A stretch of DNA of 64,000 nucleotides from Trichobilharzia szidati (GCA_944472155.2 OX235279.1:54967564-55031563), one strand, 5' to 3'. Positions 37,682 through 48,263 are shown, counted from the stretch's first letter. The notes: a model not told the origin generated them from the sequence alone. A program made the numbers and translations.

Positions 37682-38602
37682 TTACCAACATTTGTGGTCC
37701 TTTAGACAAGCTAGGGTGGACATGTTAATGTTTCTCTCTAGGCTCCGTTTGAACCCATTGGGGTTTTCACAACATCTAATTTCAGATGGTAGTTGGTTCC
37801 AAAGAGTGCAATATTTAATGGTGAAAAAGTTTGCCCTAATGGATTTTCTGTGGGTAGCCACCTTGACAAGGTAGTTGTGGTTTCGCAGCTGATATGATTA
37901 ATTATTTTCCCACGTTATGGATGAGTTACTATAACAGTGTTTTCTTATGACTTTGAATAGTAGAAATAAGTTGCACTTCACTCTCCTTAACCACAGAGGT
38001 TCTAAATTCAGACGCATACACCTGTCAACATATTCCACTGGTTGGTCAAACACTATTATGCGTTTCGTTAGGAATCTCTGAACACTTTCGATTTTTTCGG
38101 TCTGCAGACCTTAGGTTACTATACAGGAGAGCACAATATTCAAGTTTGGGGCGGATACACGTTCTATATATAGTTAATCTTGCTTCTTGGGTGTAGAAGT
38201 TACGCAGCACAAAGCCAATAAGTCGTTTACAGTCGGATACGACCTTATTTGCATGATCGGAAAAGGTTAGATCTGAGTATGTTATCCCGAGATCTGTGAC
38301 AGTGTTCAGTTTCGAGAGGAGCTTACCTTACATATATAGGCACATTCTCGGTTTCCAGCGTCCCAGGTGGGCTATACCGCACTTGTCTGGGTTGAAAGTC
38401 AGTTGTCACTTTTCTTTCCAATCGCCTAGATTGTTTAAGTCGTGTTGGATTTTGCTTTCGACGCTCTTATCATCGTACCCGTAATCATATACTTTCTTGA
38501 GATCATCTGCAAAGAGGTATGGCTTGCCATACTTGATCACAGAGACTATGTCATTTATAAATAAGAGGAACAGAATAGGGCCAAGAACGCTACCCTGTAT
38601 TA
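37682..38602 (-). pseudogene. CR1 reverse transcriptase second half and C-terminus
   Basis: It continues from SGVIQGSVLGPILFLLFINDI to YLFADDLKKV (RT active site, FADD), then a decayed thumb region: TVTDLGITYSDLTFSDHAN, KRLIGFVLRNFYTQEARLTI, RPKLEYCALLYS. It ends with IKYCTLWNQLPSEIRCCENP and the stop at 37684-37682. Several stops lie between blocks. Confidence 0.8.
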
Positions 38603-38854
38603 CACCACTAGGGTAGACGTTAAATGCCATGTTCTAGTAGCGCTGTTAAAATTTCCCTTGGAAATTTTTTTTTGTCAATAATTTTTAATGAAATTGCGTT
38701 ATATGTTATCTGGATTGATGAGAATTCCCATTTTCTGGCCTGTTATTTTGGTGTCCGCGTCATGTAATCTGACTGCGCCACCCCCTAGCATATTGGTTGC
38801 AACGATCAGTGTTTCAGGCGAACTGTAGCAAAATATCGCTATAGTGAGAAAGAT

Positions 38855-39044
38855 AGGATAGTTGAAGGGTAATTTCATCTACACAAATAATCTACTTTAT
38901 TTAGATGCCGCACCTTTCGGCATGGTATTATTTAATGGAGACTTCACGTCTCAGGATATTAATTCAGCCTATTTACGTGTGAAGAACAGTCCTTTTTTGA
39001 CAAAAGAATTCTATCAGTACTTCGAAATCACCTGTAAATGCTAA
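38855..39044 (+). other. Coding-like segment inside the 1.86-kb insert
   Basis: The frame reads GNFIYTNNLLYLDAAPFGMV, LFNGDFTSQDINSAYLRVKN and SPFLTKEFYQYFEITCKC, then stop. The residue composition is protein-like rather than AT-random, but I recognise no family. It may be a host gene piece carried by the transposon. Confidence 0.3.
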
Positions 39045-39361
39045 CAGAACCTTCTGTGGGAATAGAAGTAATCATGTAGATGTGTCTCACCGTGTGTGTT
39101 TGGACAGGAATTATCGTAAGTTGAGAGGTTATTTCTAAGTGGATTTCATGTATATTTGCACTGTTTAGTGTAGTGTAATATGAGTTATGTGGACTGAATG
39201 TATAAAAAATACCTCAACTTTTTTTATATTGTGCCATTGTCTCCTTAGCTGACTGCTTGGCTAGCAAACGTAGGTGGTTGTCATGATTATTGCAAGTGCA
39301 GTGCCGTGGAGAAGGCAATCACTCGTTTAAATTCCTTACTGTGTCGCTTAGTGCATTAATT

Positions 39362-39562
39362 TTTATTTATTTATTTTTTTAATATTTTGATTACAGCTTG
39401 ATGCCATACCGTATTTTCAGTACAAGTATGGAATTTTCAGCATGGATATCAGTAGCCCAAATTTCAGGCCGACCATAGATATCGGGTGTGCGCCGGCAGG
39501 GGATCGAACCCCGGACCATGTGTATGGTCGGCGAGAGTTCTAACCACTGTGCCACCTACGTA
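39362..39562 (-). mobile_element. tRNA-derived SINE, second copy
   Basis: The reverse complement has GGTGGCACAGTGGTTAGAAC (A box) and GGGGTTCGATCCCCTGCCGG (B box), and the same body as the copy at 29109-29297. It ends CTGTAATCAAAATATT and a (TAAA)-like tail. It is nested in the DNA-transposon-like insert, which is itself in a CR1 element. Confidence 0.85.
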
Positions 39563-39844
39563 TAGTATTATCATACACATGGATTGTGTCCTTTTGAAAC
39601 AAATAAAATGGTTGTTAACACCGCGTTTACTACAGGCAGCCCTAGTTCGTGAGTTTGGATCTAGTACACTAGGCATTAACAATCATTTAGGGATTTCCTA
39701 TTGCTTCCTAATTTTGCTTCCAAAAGTACATACAAACACCACACATTCATACTTCACATGTGCCTCACTCTTGCTTGATTCTCTCACAATATACCTGGTT
39801 TTTTAGCTGACAACAGACACCTTGTCGAAAAGCTCCAAAGCACT

Positions 39845-40120
39845 TTAAACTTCAAACCAGGTTCTAAATTCTCTAGGTTTAATTAGTTCTTCGAAAACTT
39901 TGCTAATATCAACCCTGATGGTGCTCTCTTCACCGGATTCATTCGTAGATTGTTGCATGCTGTAAACATGAACGTGAGAGACATTTTTTTCCAGATTCCT
40001 ACATACTAAGTAACCAACTGAGCCAGCAGCAATAACGGCAACCAAAAATGAACTGGAAACAATGGCTTCTGCTTCCCAAACATGTTCACGTGTATAATCT
40101 CCAAGATTTCTACACAGTAC
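39845..40120 (-). other. Coding-like segment with a transmembrane helix inside the 1.86-kb insert
   Basis: On the minus strand a frame open from about 40150 reads NLGDYTREHVWEAEAIVSSS, then a hydrophobic span FLVAVIAAGSVGYLVC (a single predicted membrane helix, followed by R, K charges). A polar tail follows, SHVHVYSMQQSTNESGEEST and then IRVDISKVFEELIKPREFRT, with a stop at 39845. It could be a captured terminal exon of a type I membrane protein or an old ORF of the element. No family is recognised. Confidence 0.35.
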
Positions 40121-40476
40121 TAATTCATTAATAGCTGAATAACAATTAAAACACTAAAACCATGCATGAATGCAACGTATGAAACAATTACAATGAAACG
40201 AATGCACTGACCTGGTGGCAAAAACTTTCGAAACAAACGAAATAACTAATTTCAACAGATATGGAAACAATAATGAAGTGAAACGCAACATTTGTGAACA
40301 ATGTGCATCAAGATAAGTTGTGAATAACTGCTGGATAAACGGAGAAATCGATGTGTAAACGAACAGCAACGGAACTGCAATCCAACATGGCCGACTAACA
40401 TGGACGAAAATGACCTTTGAGCGTCTCACTCCATCAATGACCTTGTACATGGCGTTTAATTTCTGCCCACCACTAG

Positions 40477-41794
40477 TTATCGGCTTTGATGAAGACAGCT
40501 GGTGGTTGATTTTGAATAATTGCTCTCTTTCTGTGAGAAAAGAATTTATCCATTTGAGAAGTTTCCCGGTTATTCCGTAGGATTGGAGTTTTGTTATGAG
40601 TCTGATATGTGGGACTTTATCGAAGGCCTTGCTAACGTCGAGAAATAATGTTGTTACCGAATGCCCATTATCAATGCATTGTGTAATGTAGTCAAAATAA
40701 TCTAAGTGGCAAGTAATACACGACCTTCTACTTAAGAAACCGTATTGGGATGGGGATAGTAGGTCATTTGACAGCAAGTACTGAATGATTTGAGTCTTTA
40801 CTATCTTTTCCATTACACGTGAAACTACAGACGTGATGTTGATGGGGCGGTAGTTGTTGATATCAGCTATAGGCCCGCATTTATGGATAGGTACAATATA
40901 AGACTTCTTCCAGCAGGTGGGGTATGTCCTATCGCTTAGTGAAATTAAGTATAACTTGAACAGGAGTAAATTCATGTCACTTCCACCGTTTTTCAGCAGA
41001 ATGGAAGATATACCATCTGGACCAATAATGTTACTAAGCTTAAGATTTGCGACAGCTTTATCGATCGCGTGTGTGGTGAAAAGTATGTCACTTAAACATT
41101 CGTCTGTTTTACGTGGAAAATCCATGACCTCATCGTTATCTAAGGTGTATAATCTGGCGAAGTGCTTGCTAAACAGTTCACATATCACCTCAGGATTTTC
41201 GTAAGCAATCCCGTCTAAGTATAATATTTTAGGATAAGCTGTTTTGGAGTTCGTCAACCTACTTTTGAAAAGTTTGGCTATTTCTCCTGAGTTGTGTGGT
41301 GCCTGAATGGCTCGCATTTCTTTGTTTCTGAGGCCTATATTTCTCCACTCTTCAATTCTATTGAGAAGGGACTTAATAGCAATTAGTGATGACAAGTCAT
41401 GATATCTGTAGTATTTTCTTTAGTGCTTTCGTAGACTTCTCCTAAACGATGTCGGAATATAATCGCTTTGGGGGAATCTGAAGCTAAGAATCTTCTCAGG
41501 TGCAATGACGCCATGAATTGAGTTGATATTCTGATAGAAGTTGTTAAGAATTGCCTCTAAGGACTCGTTCGAAAAGTACGAGTCCCAGTTAGAATATCTA
41601 ATTAGGCGCTGATACAATTCCCAGTCAGCATGTGTGTACAATCTCATAGGTGTCTGGCCAGCTTCATCTCTGCGTTTTGTTTCAGGAAAGATGTCAAAAG
41701 AACACACTACTATTTTATGGTCACTACCTGGAAATTCATGTCCCACATGTACTGTAGATATAATAATATATATTTTCCTATCAATGTAGGACAC
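40477..41794 (-). pseudogene. CR1 endonuclease end and reverse transcriptase, first half
   Basis: Starting at HVGHEFPGSDHKIVVCSF (endonuclease end), the sequence has a frame break near 41400. It then continues MSSLIAIKSLLNRIEEWRNI, NPEVICELFSKHFARLYTLD, NYRPINITSVVSRVMEKIVK and TLFLDVSKAFDKVPHIRL, which is RT motif A with its catalytic Asp. It stops at SSSKPITSG, where the DNA-transposon-like insert begins. The open frame continues beyond this point into the insert, which is not RT sequence. Confidence 0.8.
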
Positions 41795-41945
41795 ACCAGT
41801 TGTAGAGGCATGGATAAGTATTATTTAAATTACATGAATTTGATTTATAGTGAGATTACATGGTTGCTGTCCTCTCTGACATCAGTTAGTGAGCACATTC
41901 TGATAGTTAGTCGTTCAATGGAGCACATAAAGAAATATATGTTGT
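41768..41945 (+). repeat. Short interspersed repeat inserted in the CR1 endonuclease
   Basis: It has a CCTATCAATGTAGG hairpin, AGTTGTAGAGGCATGGATAAG, then a body matching 24636-24760 (ACATGAATTTGATTTAT, GATTACATGGTTGCT, AATGGAGCACATAAAGAAAT). It separates LDLIFTNN from HVGHEFPGSDHK of the CR1 endonuclease. Confidence 0.7.
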
Positions 41946-41949
41946 TCGT

Positions 41950-42804
41950 GAAAATAAGGTCTAGGATATTTGCGGATCTAGTGGGTGAATTTATGTGTTG
42001 TGTCCACCCTCCTGTGACGATGGAATTCAGAATATTATCATACCTTTGGGGTCCTCGGAGTGAAGAACATGATACTTCTGGCATGTTGAAATCACCTCCG
42101 ATAATTTTATAACTGTGGGGAAGATTGGCTGTAACATTAAAAATATTGCTGAGCATATTATCATATTCCCTGTTGGATGAAGGGGGTCGGTACACACAAC
42201 CCACAAGTATAGGTTTACTTCTGACAACTTTTATTTCAACCCAGATCGAGTCATTGAGTTGTGACAGAATTGGGTTACTGAACTGGGTTGCACATAAGGA
42301 TTGTTCACAGTAAATTAGTGTTCCACCCCCACGACCTCTCTGTCTGTCCCCTCGGAAAAGGTTGTATTTATCAATCCTTAGGCTATCATTGGAGATATCA
42401 CTTGTGCACCAGGCTTCAGTGATCATAATCAATGACGGTCTGCATATAGAAGCTAATGTACTTAGTGTTAAGTGTTTGCTTATAACTGATCTAGTATTTA
42501 CTAGGATAATAGATAAACACTGGTTATGTGGTTTCAGTGAGTGGAAAACATCTTGATAAAATAATCCATGAGTATCCTCTATATGCATGTTATTAGACTC
42601 ATTTGGTGTCGACACAGTGTCAGCTATCTCCCAGGAAATATGCCTTGCCCTAGCTGTAGACTGTTTGTTATGCTGGCAAGGAATTGATCTGATATCATGC
42701 GTGCTATGTGCATGATGCCAGGTGTTTCTGTTAACTGGCGCTGGTGAAACTCCTGCCCGAAAGTATAACCGATATGAGTATTCGGTAATTTGTTGCCAGT
42801 ACAA
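41950..42804 (-). pseudogene. CR1 apurinic-like endonuclease domain
   Basis: The frame encodes an APE-type endonuclease that nicks target DNA for LINE insertion. Visible blocks in order: CLSIILVNTRSVISKHLTLS, LIMITEAWCTSDISNDSLRI, RGRGGGTLIYCEQSL, VGCVYRPPSSNREYDNML, IIGGDFNMPEV and ANILDLIFTNN. The catalytic ITEAW (Glu), GGDFN (Asp/Asn) and later GSDHK (41714-41727 region) are present. A short repeat cuts between the LIFTNN block and HVGHEFPGSDHK. Confidence 0.8.
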
Positions 42805-44051
42805 GAATGAAGTGTTTGTATATGTTCCGGATAGTCACCAGACCATAGCAAGTTTTGTGCAGAAATTGGCACATGCTCCCTACTAGATACATAGGATGTA
42901 TGAGTGGGTTCTGTTGGCTTGCTACATGTAGTCTGTGGCCGATGTTTGGGGGATTTTCTATAGCTTTCAGTCGATAGAACATTGGAAGGGAGTTGGCTAA
43001 CAATGGGTTTACGTAGTGGATGAGCAGAATAATACCTACTACCTTGCTGTGCTGTTTGTCTAGAATTAGTGGCAGGATATAACTGACTTTCCACTTGACA
43101 CCAATTAGGCCTACCTCTAGGAGCTAGGTCTACCATATTTGACTTTCTCTTAGGATGATGGCTCAGAGGTGCTTTCGTCTCTATCATATCAAAGGGCTTT
43201 CTTACTCCGGGTTCAGCATTTAATTTACTTACTTCTTTTTCCCTTTTCTTATGATCAACTGGTTGATGATGGCTAACAGGGCAGTCAGCACATGCTATGT
43301 AGCGATTCTGTTGCTTGGACACCTCATGCGCTTTAGTTTTCTTAATGGAAATGGGACGTTTGTCATAATGCCTAGAAAACTTGCTAACTTGGGTAGCTAC
43401 GTTCGACTGTTGCTTCACAGTGGATGGATTGTCAGACTGAGGAGTAAATGACTTAAAAGGGGATGGGTAGAACACCAGTGGGATGGGTTTTAATGGTTTC
43501 GGGCTCTTGACGTTTGCGTCAGTGTGAAAACGATGCATTTCAACATTATGTTCCGTTGACTCATCTATGTCCACCATTTCAGTGTCAGCATCAGTGTCGT
43601 TATATAATATTTGGCTAATATTAGTCTGTGCTTGAGAAAATGTCTGGTGCATACGGTCATCAGGTTTTTCAGTAGACGCAAGAACGCATGGAACATCATC
43701 TACAGTTGTCCTATTAGAGTTATCAGTATTTAGTGTTCCTAAGCGGCATCGTCTTTGGCACGGTGTTAAATCGGGTGCAACCTTAATGTTAGTGTAGGGT
43801 GTTGAAGAGCCTATTATCTTACCAGCTTTCAGAAAATTTCTGGCTTCTTCGACAGAGCTGAACTTGGAAAGCACCGGACATGAGTGGTTTGCAGATTTCT
43901 TACGAAGACGCAAAACCTGACATTCTGTCAACGACATATTATAAGCCTTCAGATACGAAGCTTTAAGTTTGGCAATAGGCTCTCTGTCTGGAATGTTATA
44001 GGCCAAGACGTTATGTGAAGACCTAATCCTCTTAACAGCTTCTTCAGCCAA
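42624..44051 (-). pseudogene. CR1 ORF1-like protein
   Basis: This 475-codon open frame has no close motif match from memory. It begins in a region (AVKRIRSSHNVLAYNIPDRE, then KLKASYLKAYNMSLTECQVLR) that resembles the RNA-binding ORF1 of CR1/L2 elements, where an RRM-like fold is common. The rest is Pro/Ser/His/Lys rich. It overlaps the endonuclease frame by about 180 nt. Upstream, a second frame (44386-44165) reads RSIKRVSTVKRLRSNARQPS and ends in a stop, followed by DLQSKFESIMPLAQLCDPSQ, which looks like the true ORF1 start separated by in-frame stops. Its position, strand and spacing upstream of EN-RT support the ORF1 call. Confidence 0.65.
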
Positions 44052-44431
44052 ATAGTCAATTATCGCTCGGATTTCATAAGTGATTCAAGACAGATGTTTT
44101 GTGATGGGTCACACAATTGCGCGAGGGGCATAATGCTTTCAAACTTGCTCTGTAGGTCTGCCATTCACTTCTGAGGTATCAGTAAATCATTTTCGCTACA
44201 GGCCGCATTCTCTGTCAGTTCACCCATGATATCAGATACCATAACTCTGGGTGTGTCTGGTGTCAAAAGTGTAGAATCATCAACAGAGCTGAGGCCCTCA
44301 GATGGTTGACGAGCGTTAGATCGCAGTCTCTTAACGGTACTTACACGTTTGATTGACCTAACCATTACAGAAATAAGGATTTTCACAATTTCCAGAAAAA
44401 AAGTCTTGAGGATATAAGAAAGGTAGCTGTG

Positions 44432-45259
44432 TTATCGAAGTATCAAAACAACTACGATAAACAGATATACTGCAAAATAAAAAGTCAGACTTTCCTTTAC
44501 AGTGCTTGCTGTGAATAAAATCCTGAGTTCCATGTGGTTAGAGAGGGTATCAGAAGATTCCGGGTTGTAGATTTCACGGGTGAATACCATATGTAGTTTC
44601 AGGTGATACAATACAATCCTTGTTAAGTATTGATATGTGGATAATGTGAGGAAAGCGGCTAATTTCCAAAATAATACGGAAAGATGATTCACGCAGAAAC
44701 TGAACATCATCATGCTGTATCCTGAAATACTTCTATACAGGTCACCATCAAACAACAAAAATCTTAAATTATCTCTACCACTCACTGGCACTTTCACTTC
44801 CAAATATATATATATTCTAGATCCGTAGCGATAGCTACTGCAAGCTTTCTGAATCTTAACAAGCTTTGGGAATTTTACTGTGATGGAATTTAAGTGAGGC
44901 GGGATTGAATTCAAGGCGAAATCAGACGGGAAGTTGAGTGCCAGCTACAAGAAAAACTTACCTATTCCCGGTTCCGATTCGTGAGCGTCTCCGCTGCTAA
45001 CATTCATCACAGAAGCCTTCTGAATGACCACATTAGAGGGCATCTGGATAAAAACAGCATCCTTCACGAAGATAGTTGTAATCTCATGGACAGTCGGTTC
45101 TTTGACATGTACTTGCTGGGAAAATGAAGCACTTTAGAAAAATGCTAGGGCCAGGGGGTTAGCTTCGTATTTCTTTTTCCTAAACTTTCGCGGAAGGTCT
45201 GGGCTGTATATCTCACAGAACTCCTGGGAAACTGCTGGAAATTGTAGTCTACTGTCCAC
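44432..45259 (-). pseudogene. Unidentified coding-like region (one frame, two in-frame stops) or exons of an unknown gene
   Basis: One minus-strand frame stays protein-like for about 830 bases: VDSRLQFPAVSQEFCEIYSP, DLPRKFRKKKYEANPLALAF, then TAA (45136-45134), QVHVKEPTVHEITTIFVKDA, VFIQMPSNVVIQKASVMNVS, GDAHESEPGIG, TAG (44947-44945), and SIPPHLNSITVKFPKLVKIQ. It can also be read as an exon at 45115-44962: acceptor TTTTCCCAG before, donor AG|GTAAGT after, 154 nt. The 160-codon frame at 44914-44432 ends in hydrophobic segments. I do not recognise the family. It lies upstream of the CR1 5' end and could be an old retroelement or a degraded host gene. Confidence 0.35.
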
Positions 45260-45739
45260 TGCTATCCTTGTTTGAAAACAACATGGAGGGTAGAGGAATT
45301 TAAATAAAACATGCCGGGTTCATTCTACATCGTGAAAACTAGCCATCAAGTTGCCTCAAGAATCAAACTGCTGTGTTAGCATTAACCCTGATTCTTAAAG
45401 TTGATCACCTGAAAAACTTAGGCTATCCAGCCATTTTCTATGAAGTTTTTGTGAACCGCAGGAAGGTCATCTGAAATCTGTTGAACTCAGTCAAGTAACA
45501 AGATGACTCGGACAGTGTAACGAATTAAGCCATATCAAAGGAACTGGCATTCAATGTACATAAATGAGTGCCTGCTATCTTCTGGAGACCAGTCAAATAT
45601 GGAATTTCTTAAGGTGCGACAGAGGGCTATCCGTGAGGGAGACCCTGGTCACAAGCTGCAGATACTTAACAGATGCAAATAAAGCTGCAAAAACATTCTG
45701 ATAAGTGCTCGGATGACGATACATATTAATACGCTGCGG

Positions 45740-46075
45740 TTGAATATGTGCCTATATATATATACCTATAAATAAATTTACTCTCATAGCACAGTACATG
45801 AGGGACGCCAGTTTACAGGCATCATCAAATTGTTACAGAAATAGAACCATATAATTCAATCACAATTTACAGGCGGTAGCTAGATATGCTTTACATGTTC
45901 GCTGGAGATCATACATACACTTGATAAATGTTAATCCCAGTAGTATAAAACAGCCTTTTCACTTATATACAATCATTTCTGTGCAAAGTTGGAAAAATCT
46001 GCTAGATTGTCAGTGAGTGCAACACAACAGGAAATACAGGAGTATTGTCTTCGCATTAACAAAAAAAACCAGGTC
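45740..46075 (+). repeat. Short interspersed repeat, longest copy, with A-rich tail
   Basis: It begins with an AT-rich tract, has ACATGAGGGACGCCAGTTTA then CAGGCATCATCAAATTG, and ends CTTCGCATTAACAAAAAAAA. Its end matches the 24.6-kb copy. Confidence 0.5.
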
Positions 46076-46646
46076 TTTGGTGGATGGATTATAAGTGCCT
46101 GGGAAAAAAATAAAGCTTGAAGTAAATATTCATACATAACTTTGTTGTGTGCAGAGTCCTCGAATTACAGTTCATTGATGTGTTATTTTGAAATCAGTTA
46201 TGTGTTTATCTCATTTGATCTGCAATGTCATTGTTGGGGGTAAATATATAAGCTTCAGACGCATTAATTAATGGATTTCTACTGCTTGTGGGTATTTTCT
46301 TAGCGTGAGGAGGGTTTATGAAGTTCAGCTGTTCCGACAGGAGTTGAGAATATTAACTGCTCAGCAACATTATGGATATAAGTTCATCACATTATCTAAG
46401 GAAAGGTGGTTTGCAGTTGGTGAGGGACATATGGTGCCCAACGAGCGTACATCTGTCCTTGTGATGTTGTGGTGAGTTATACCTTTTTCATGTTGTCGGT
46501 TTATGTCCATTTTATTCCACTTATTGTGTTGGGTAGTAGTTTTACAAACGAGATTTCTTGTCTGTTTGAGGATACGTATCTTAACCGTTAATGTTTTATC
46601 TAGAATTATAAATATAGGCAAAAAACAACAGGTGTAGTATTTAAGC

Positions 46647-48263
46647 TTATACATTAAATGGACCTATAATTTCGGAGGCTCTCAGATAGGAACTAGAACT
46701 ACTATCGTTTGCAAACTCTTGTAGTTTGTCATTAAGCACCTTTTTGAAGGAGGCCAGTGTACTTGCTTGACGCATTTCTATTGGCAGTTTATTCCATATC
46801 TGTGCATACCTAATCAAGTAAAACTTTTGCCTGGTGGCTGTTTTACATTGTTCGATAGCTACTGTACCCTTAGTGTGTCTTAGTTTGTACCCATTGTCAT
46901 CTGAAAGTCGAGTGCCATTAGTAGAGGTAAAAACTAAGTGGTTTAGAAGCTTATAGTAAAGTGTTAAGTTTAGTCTCAGACGTCTTAGCCATAGTGTTTC
47001 TAGTCCTAGGGTATCACATCTAGTGGAGTAGTTCGTACCATTTTCAATTCCGAGTAATTTTAACGTGAAGTACCTCTGCACTCCCTCGACTTTCAATTTG
47101 TCCTCTATGCGTATGCTACTATACATGAATGAACAGTAATCAAATAAAGGACGCACACAAACCTTGTACAACAGAATTCTAGACTCATTTCTGTGGAAGT
47201 TCCTGAGTAGAAAGCCGATAAGTCTGCGTGACTTTGACACTTGTTTGGAGATATGTTCAGAAAGTGATAAGTTATGTGAATATTTCAGCCCTAGGTCCAG
47301 TACAGATTCCAGTCGTTGAAGTGCATGGCCTTGAATTGTCAGGTCAAGTTCTAAATTGTTGCAACCTATGCAGAGCCAGCCACATTTTTCGACATTAAAT
47401 TGGAGTTGCCAGGTGTCACACCATCTATCCAGTTTTTCTAATTCTTGCTGTATGGCGTTTACTGTTATTCCAAGATCTGTGTTCTTGCATTTATACGTCA
47501 CTTTTAAGTCATCTGCATATAGTATTGGTTTACCTACACTAAAGCATTCACAGATACTGTTTATATATATTATGAATAAGAGTGGGCCTAATACACTTCC
47601 CTGGATTACACCACTACTTACTGGTTTAGGCCTTGAGATTATCGAGCCAACTTTCGTTGTCTGACTTCGGCCACAGAGAAATGATTTTATCCAGCTCAGG
47701 AGAGGATCACATATCCCTAGTGAGCATAACCTGCTGACTAGCAGATTATGGGGAACTCTGTCGAAGGCTTTTGTTATATCGAAATATAGCACAATTACTA
47801 GTTCTCTGTTGTCCCTACTTCGTGTAACTTCGTTGAAAAAGTCTATATGACAGGTCACACATGATCTCTTTTTGAGGAATCCGTGTTGTGATGGATTGAT
47901 AAGTTCATGTTCTAGTAAGTTGTCTGACACTTGGTCTTTAACCACTTTCTCCATTATTCGTGATATTGCCGGTGTTATATTGATAGGTCTATAGTTGCAT
48001 ACACTGGTTTTGGCCCCTGCTTTGTGCTTAGGTAATATGTATGTGGTTTTCCACACTTCAGGATAAGTTCCAGTTTCCAACGAGAGAGTAAATATTCTAA
48101 GTAACAAGACTACCATTTCCGTGCTACCATTTTTGTACATGACAGATGCTATGTCATCTGTTCCAGTACTACCATTAGACTTCAAAGTCTTAATCGCTGA
48201 GTCTATATTTTGTATATTATACACAGACACAGTCATAAATTCATAACGTAAGTGAGCCAACAC
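46647..48263 (-). CDS. CR1 reverse transcriptase, open frame of 538 codons (partial)
   Basis: It would encode the RT palm, thumb and C-terminal region of a CR1-type LINE protein, which reverse transcribes its own RNA at a nicked target. All catalytic motifs are intact: Asp in ALYFDITKAFD-type motif A and YADD in motif C near residue 244. There is no natural start, because frame and homology extend above ATG 48263 (SLCEVLAHLRYEF). It therefore cannot make a full enzyme. Compared with the split copy at 37.7-44.4 kb it lacks the endonuclease entirely. Confidence 0.8.
   Translation of the reverse strand: MLAHLRYEFMTVSVYNIQNIDSAIKTLKSNGSTGTDDIASVMYKNGSTEMVVLLLRIFTLSLETGTYPEVWKTTYILPKHKAGAKTSVCNYRPINITPAISRIMEKVVKDQVSDNLLEHELINPSQHGFLKKRSCVTCHIDFFNEVTRSRDNRELVIVLYFDITKAFDRVPHNLLVSRLCSLGICDPLLSWIKSFLCGRSQTTKVGSIISRPKPVSSGVIQGSVLGPLLFIIYINSICECFSVGKPILYADDLKVTYKCKNTDLGITVNAIQQELEKLDRWCDTWQLQFNVEKCGWLCIGCNNLELDLTIQGHALQRLESVLDLGLKYSHNLSLSEHISKQVSKSRRLIGFLLRNFHRNESRILLYKVCVRPLFDYCSFMYSSIRIEDKLKVEGVQRYFTLKLLGIENGTNYSTRCDTLGLETLWLRRLRLNLTLYYKLLNHLVFTSTNGTRLSDDNGYKLRHTKGTVAIEQCKTATRQKFYLIRYAQIWNKLPIEMRQASTLASFKKVLNDKLQEFANDSSSSSYLRASEIIGPFNV

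Larger units (their letters stand above)
38612..40467. mobile_element. 1.86-kb DNA-transposon-like insert, Merlin-like by target duplication
   Basis: A 9-bp direct repeat CACCACTAG lies at 38603-38611 and 40468-40476. The ends inside it are inverted: GGTAGACGTTAAATGCCATG on the left and, in reverse complement, GGCAGAAATTAAACGCCATG on the right, with about 18 of 23 positions equal. Merlin-type elements, known from schistosomes, make 8-9 bp target duplications, which fits. I found no DDE transposase, so this copy would be non-autonomous. It contains coding-like segments (38862-39044 + and 39845-40110 -) and a SINE at 39362-39562. The CR1 host frame is restored exactly if it is removed. Confidence 0.75.
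37682..44400 (-). mobile_element. CR1-clade LINE, near full length at the 5' side, split by nested insertions
   Basis: On the minus strand the element runs: 5' region and ORF1 (44386-42624), endonuclease (42804-41950), RT first half (41395-40477), then after a 1.86-kb insert the RT second half and C-terminus (38602-37682). The two halves join at the codons for ITSG and VIQGSVLGP, a conserved CR1 motif. A short repeat interrupts the endonuclease at about 41768-41945. CR1 copies are usually 5'-truncated, so a copy that keeps ORF1 is uncommon. Frameshifts and stops make it inactive. Confidence 0.8.
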
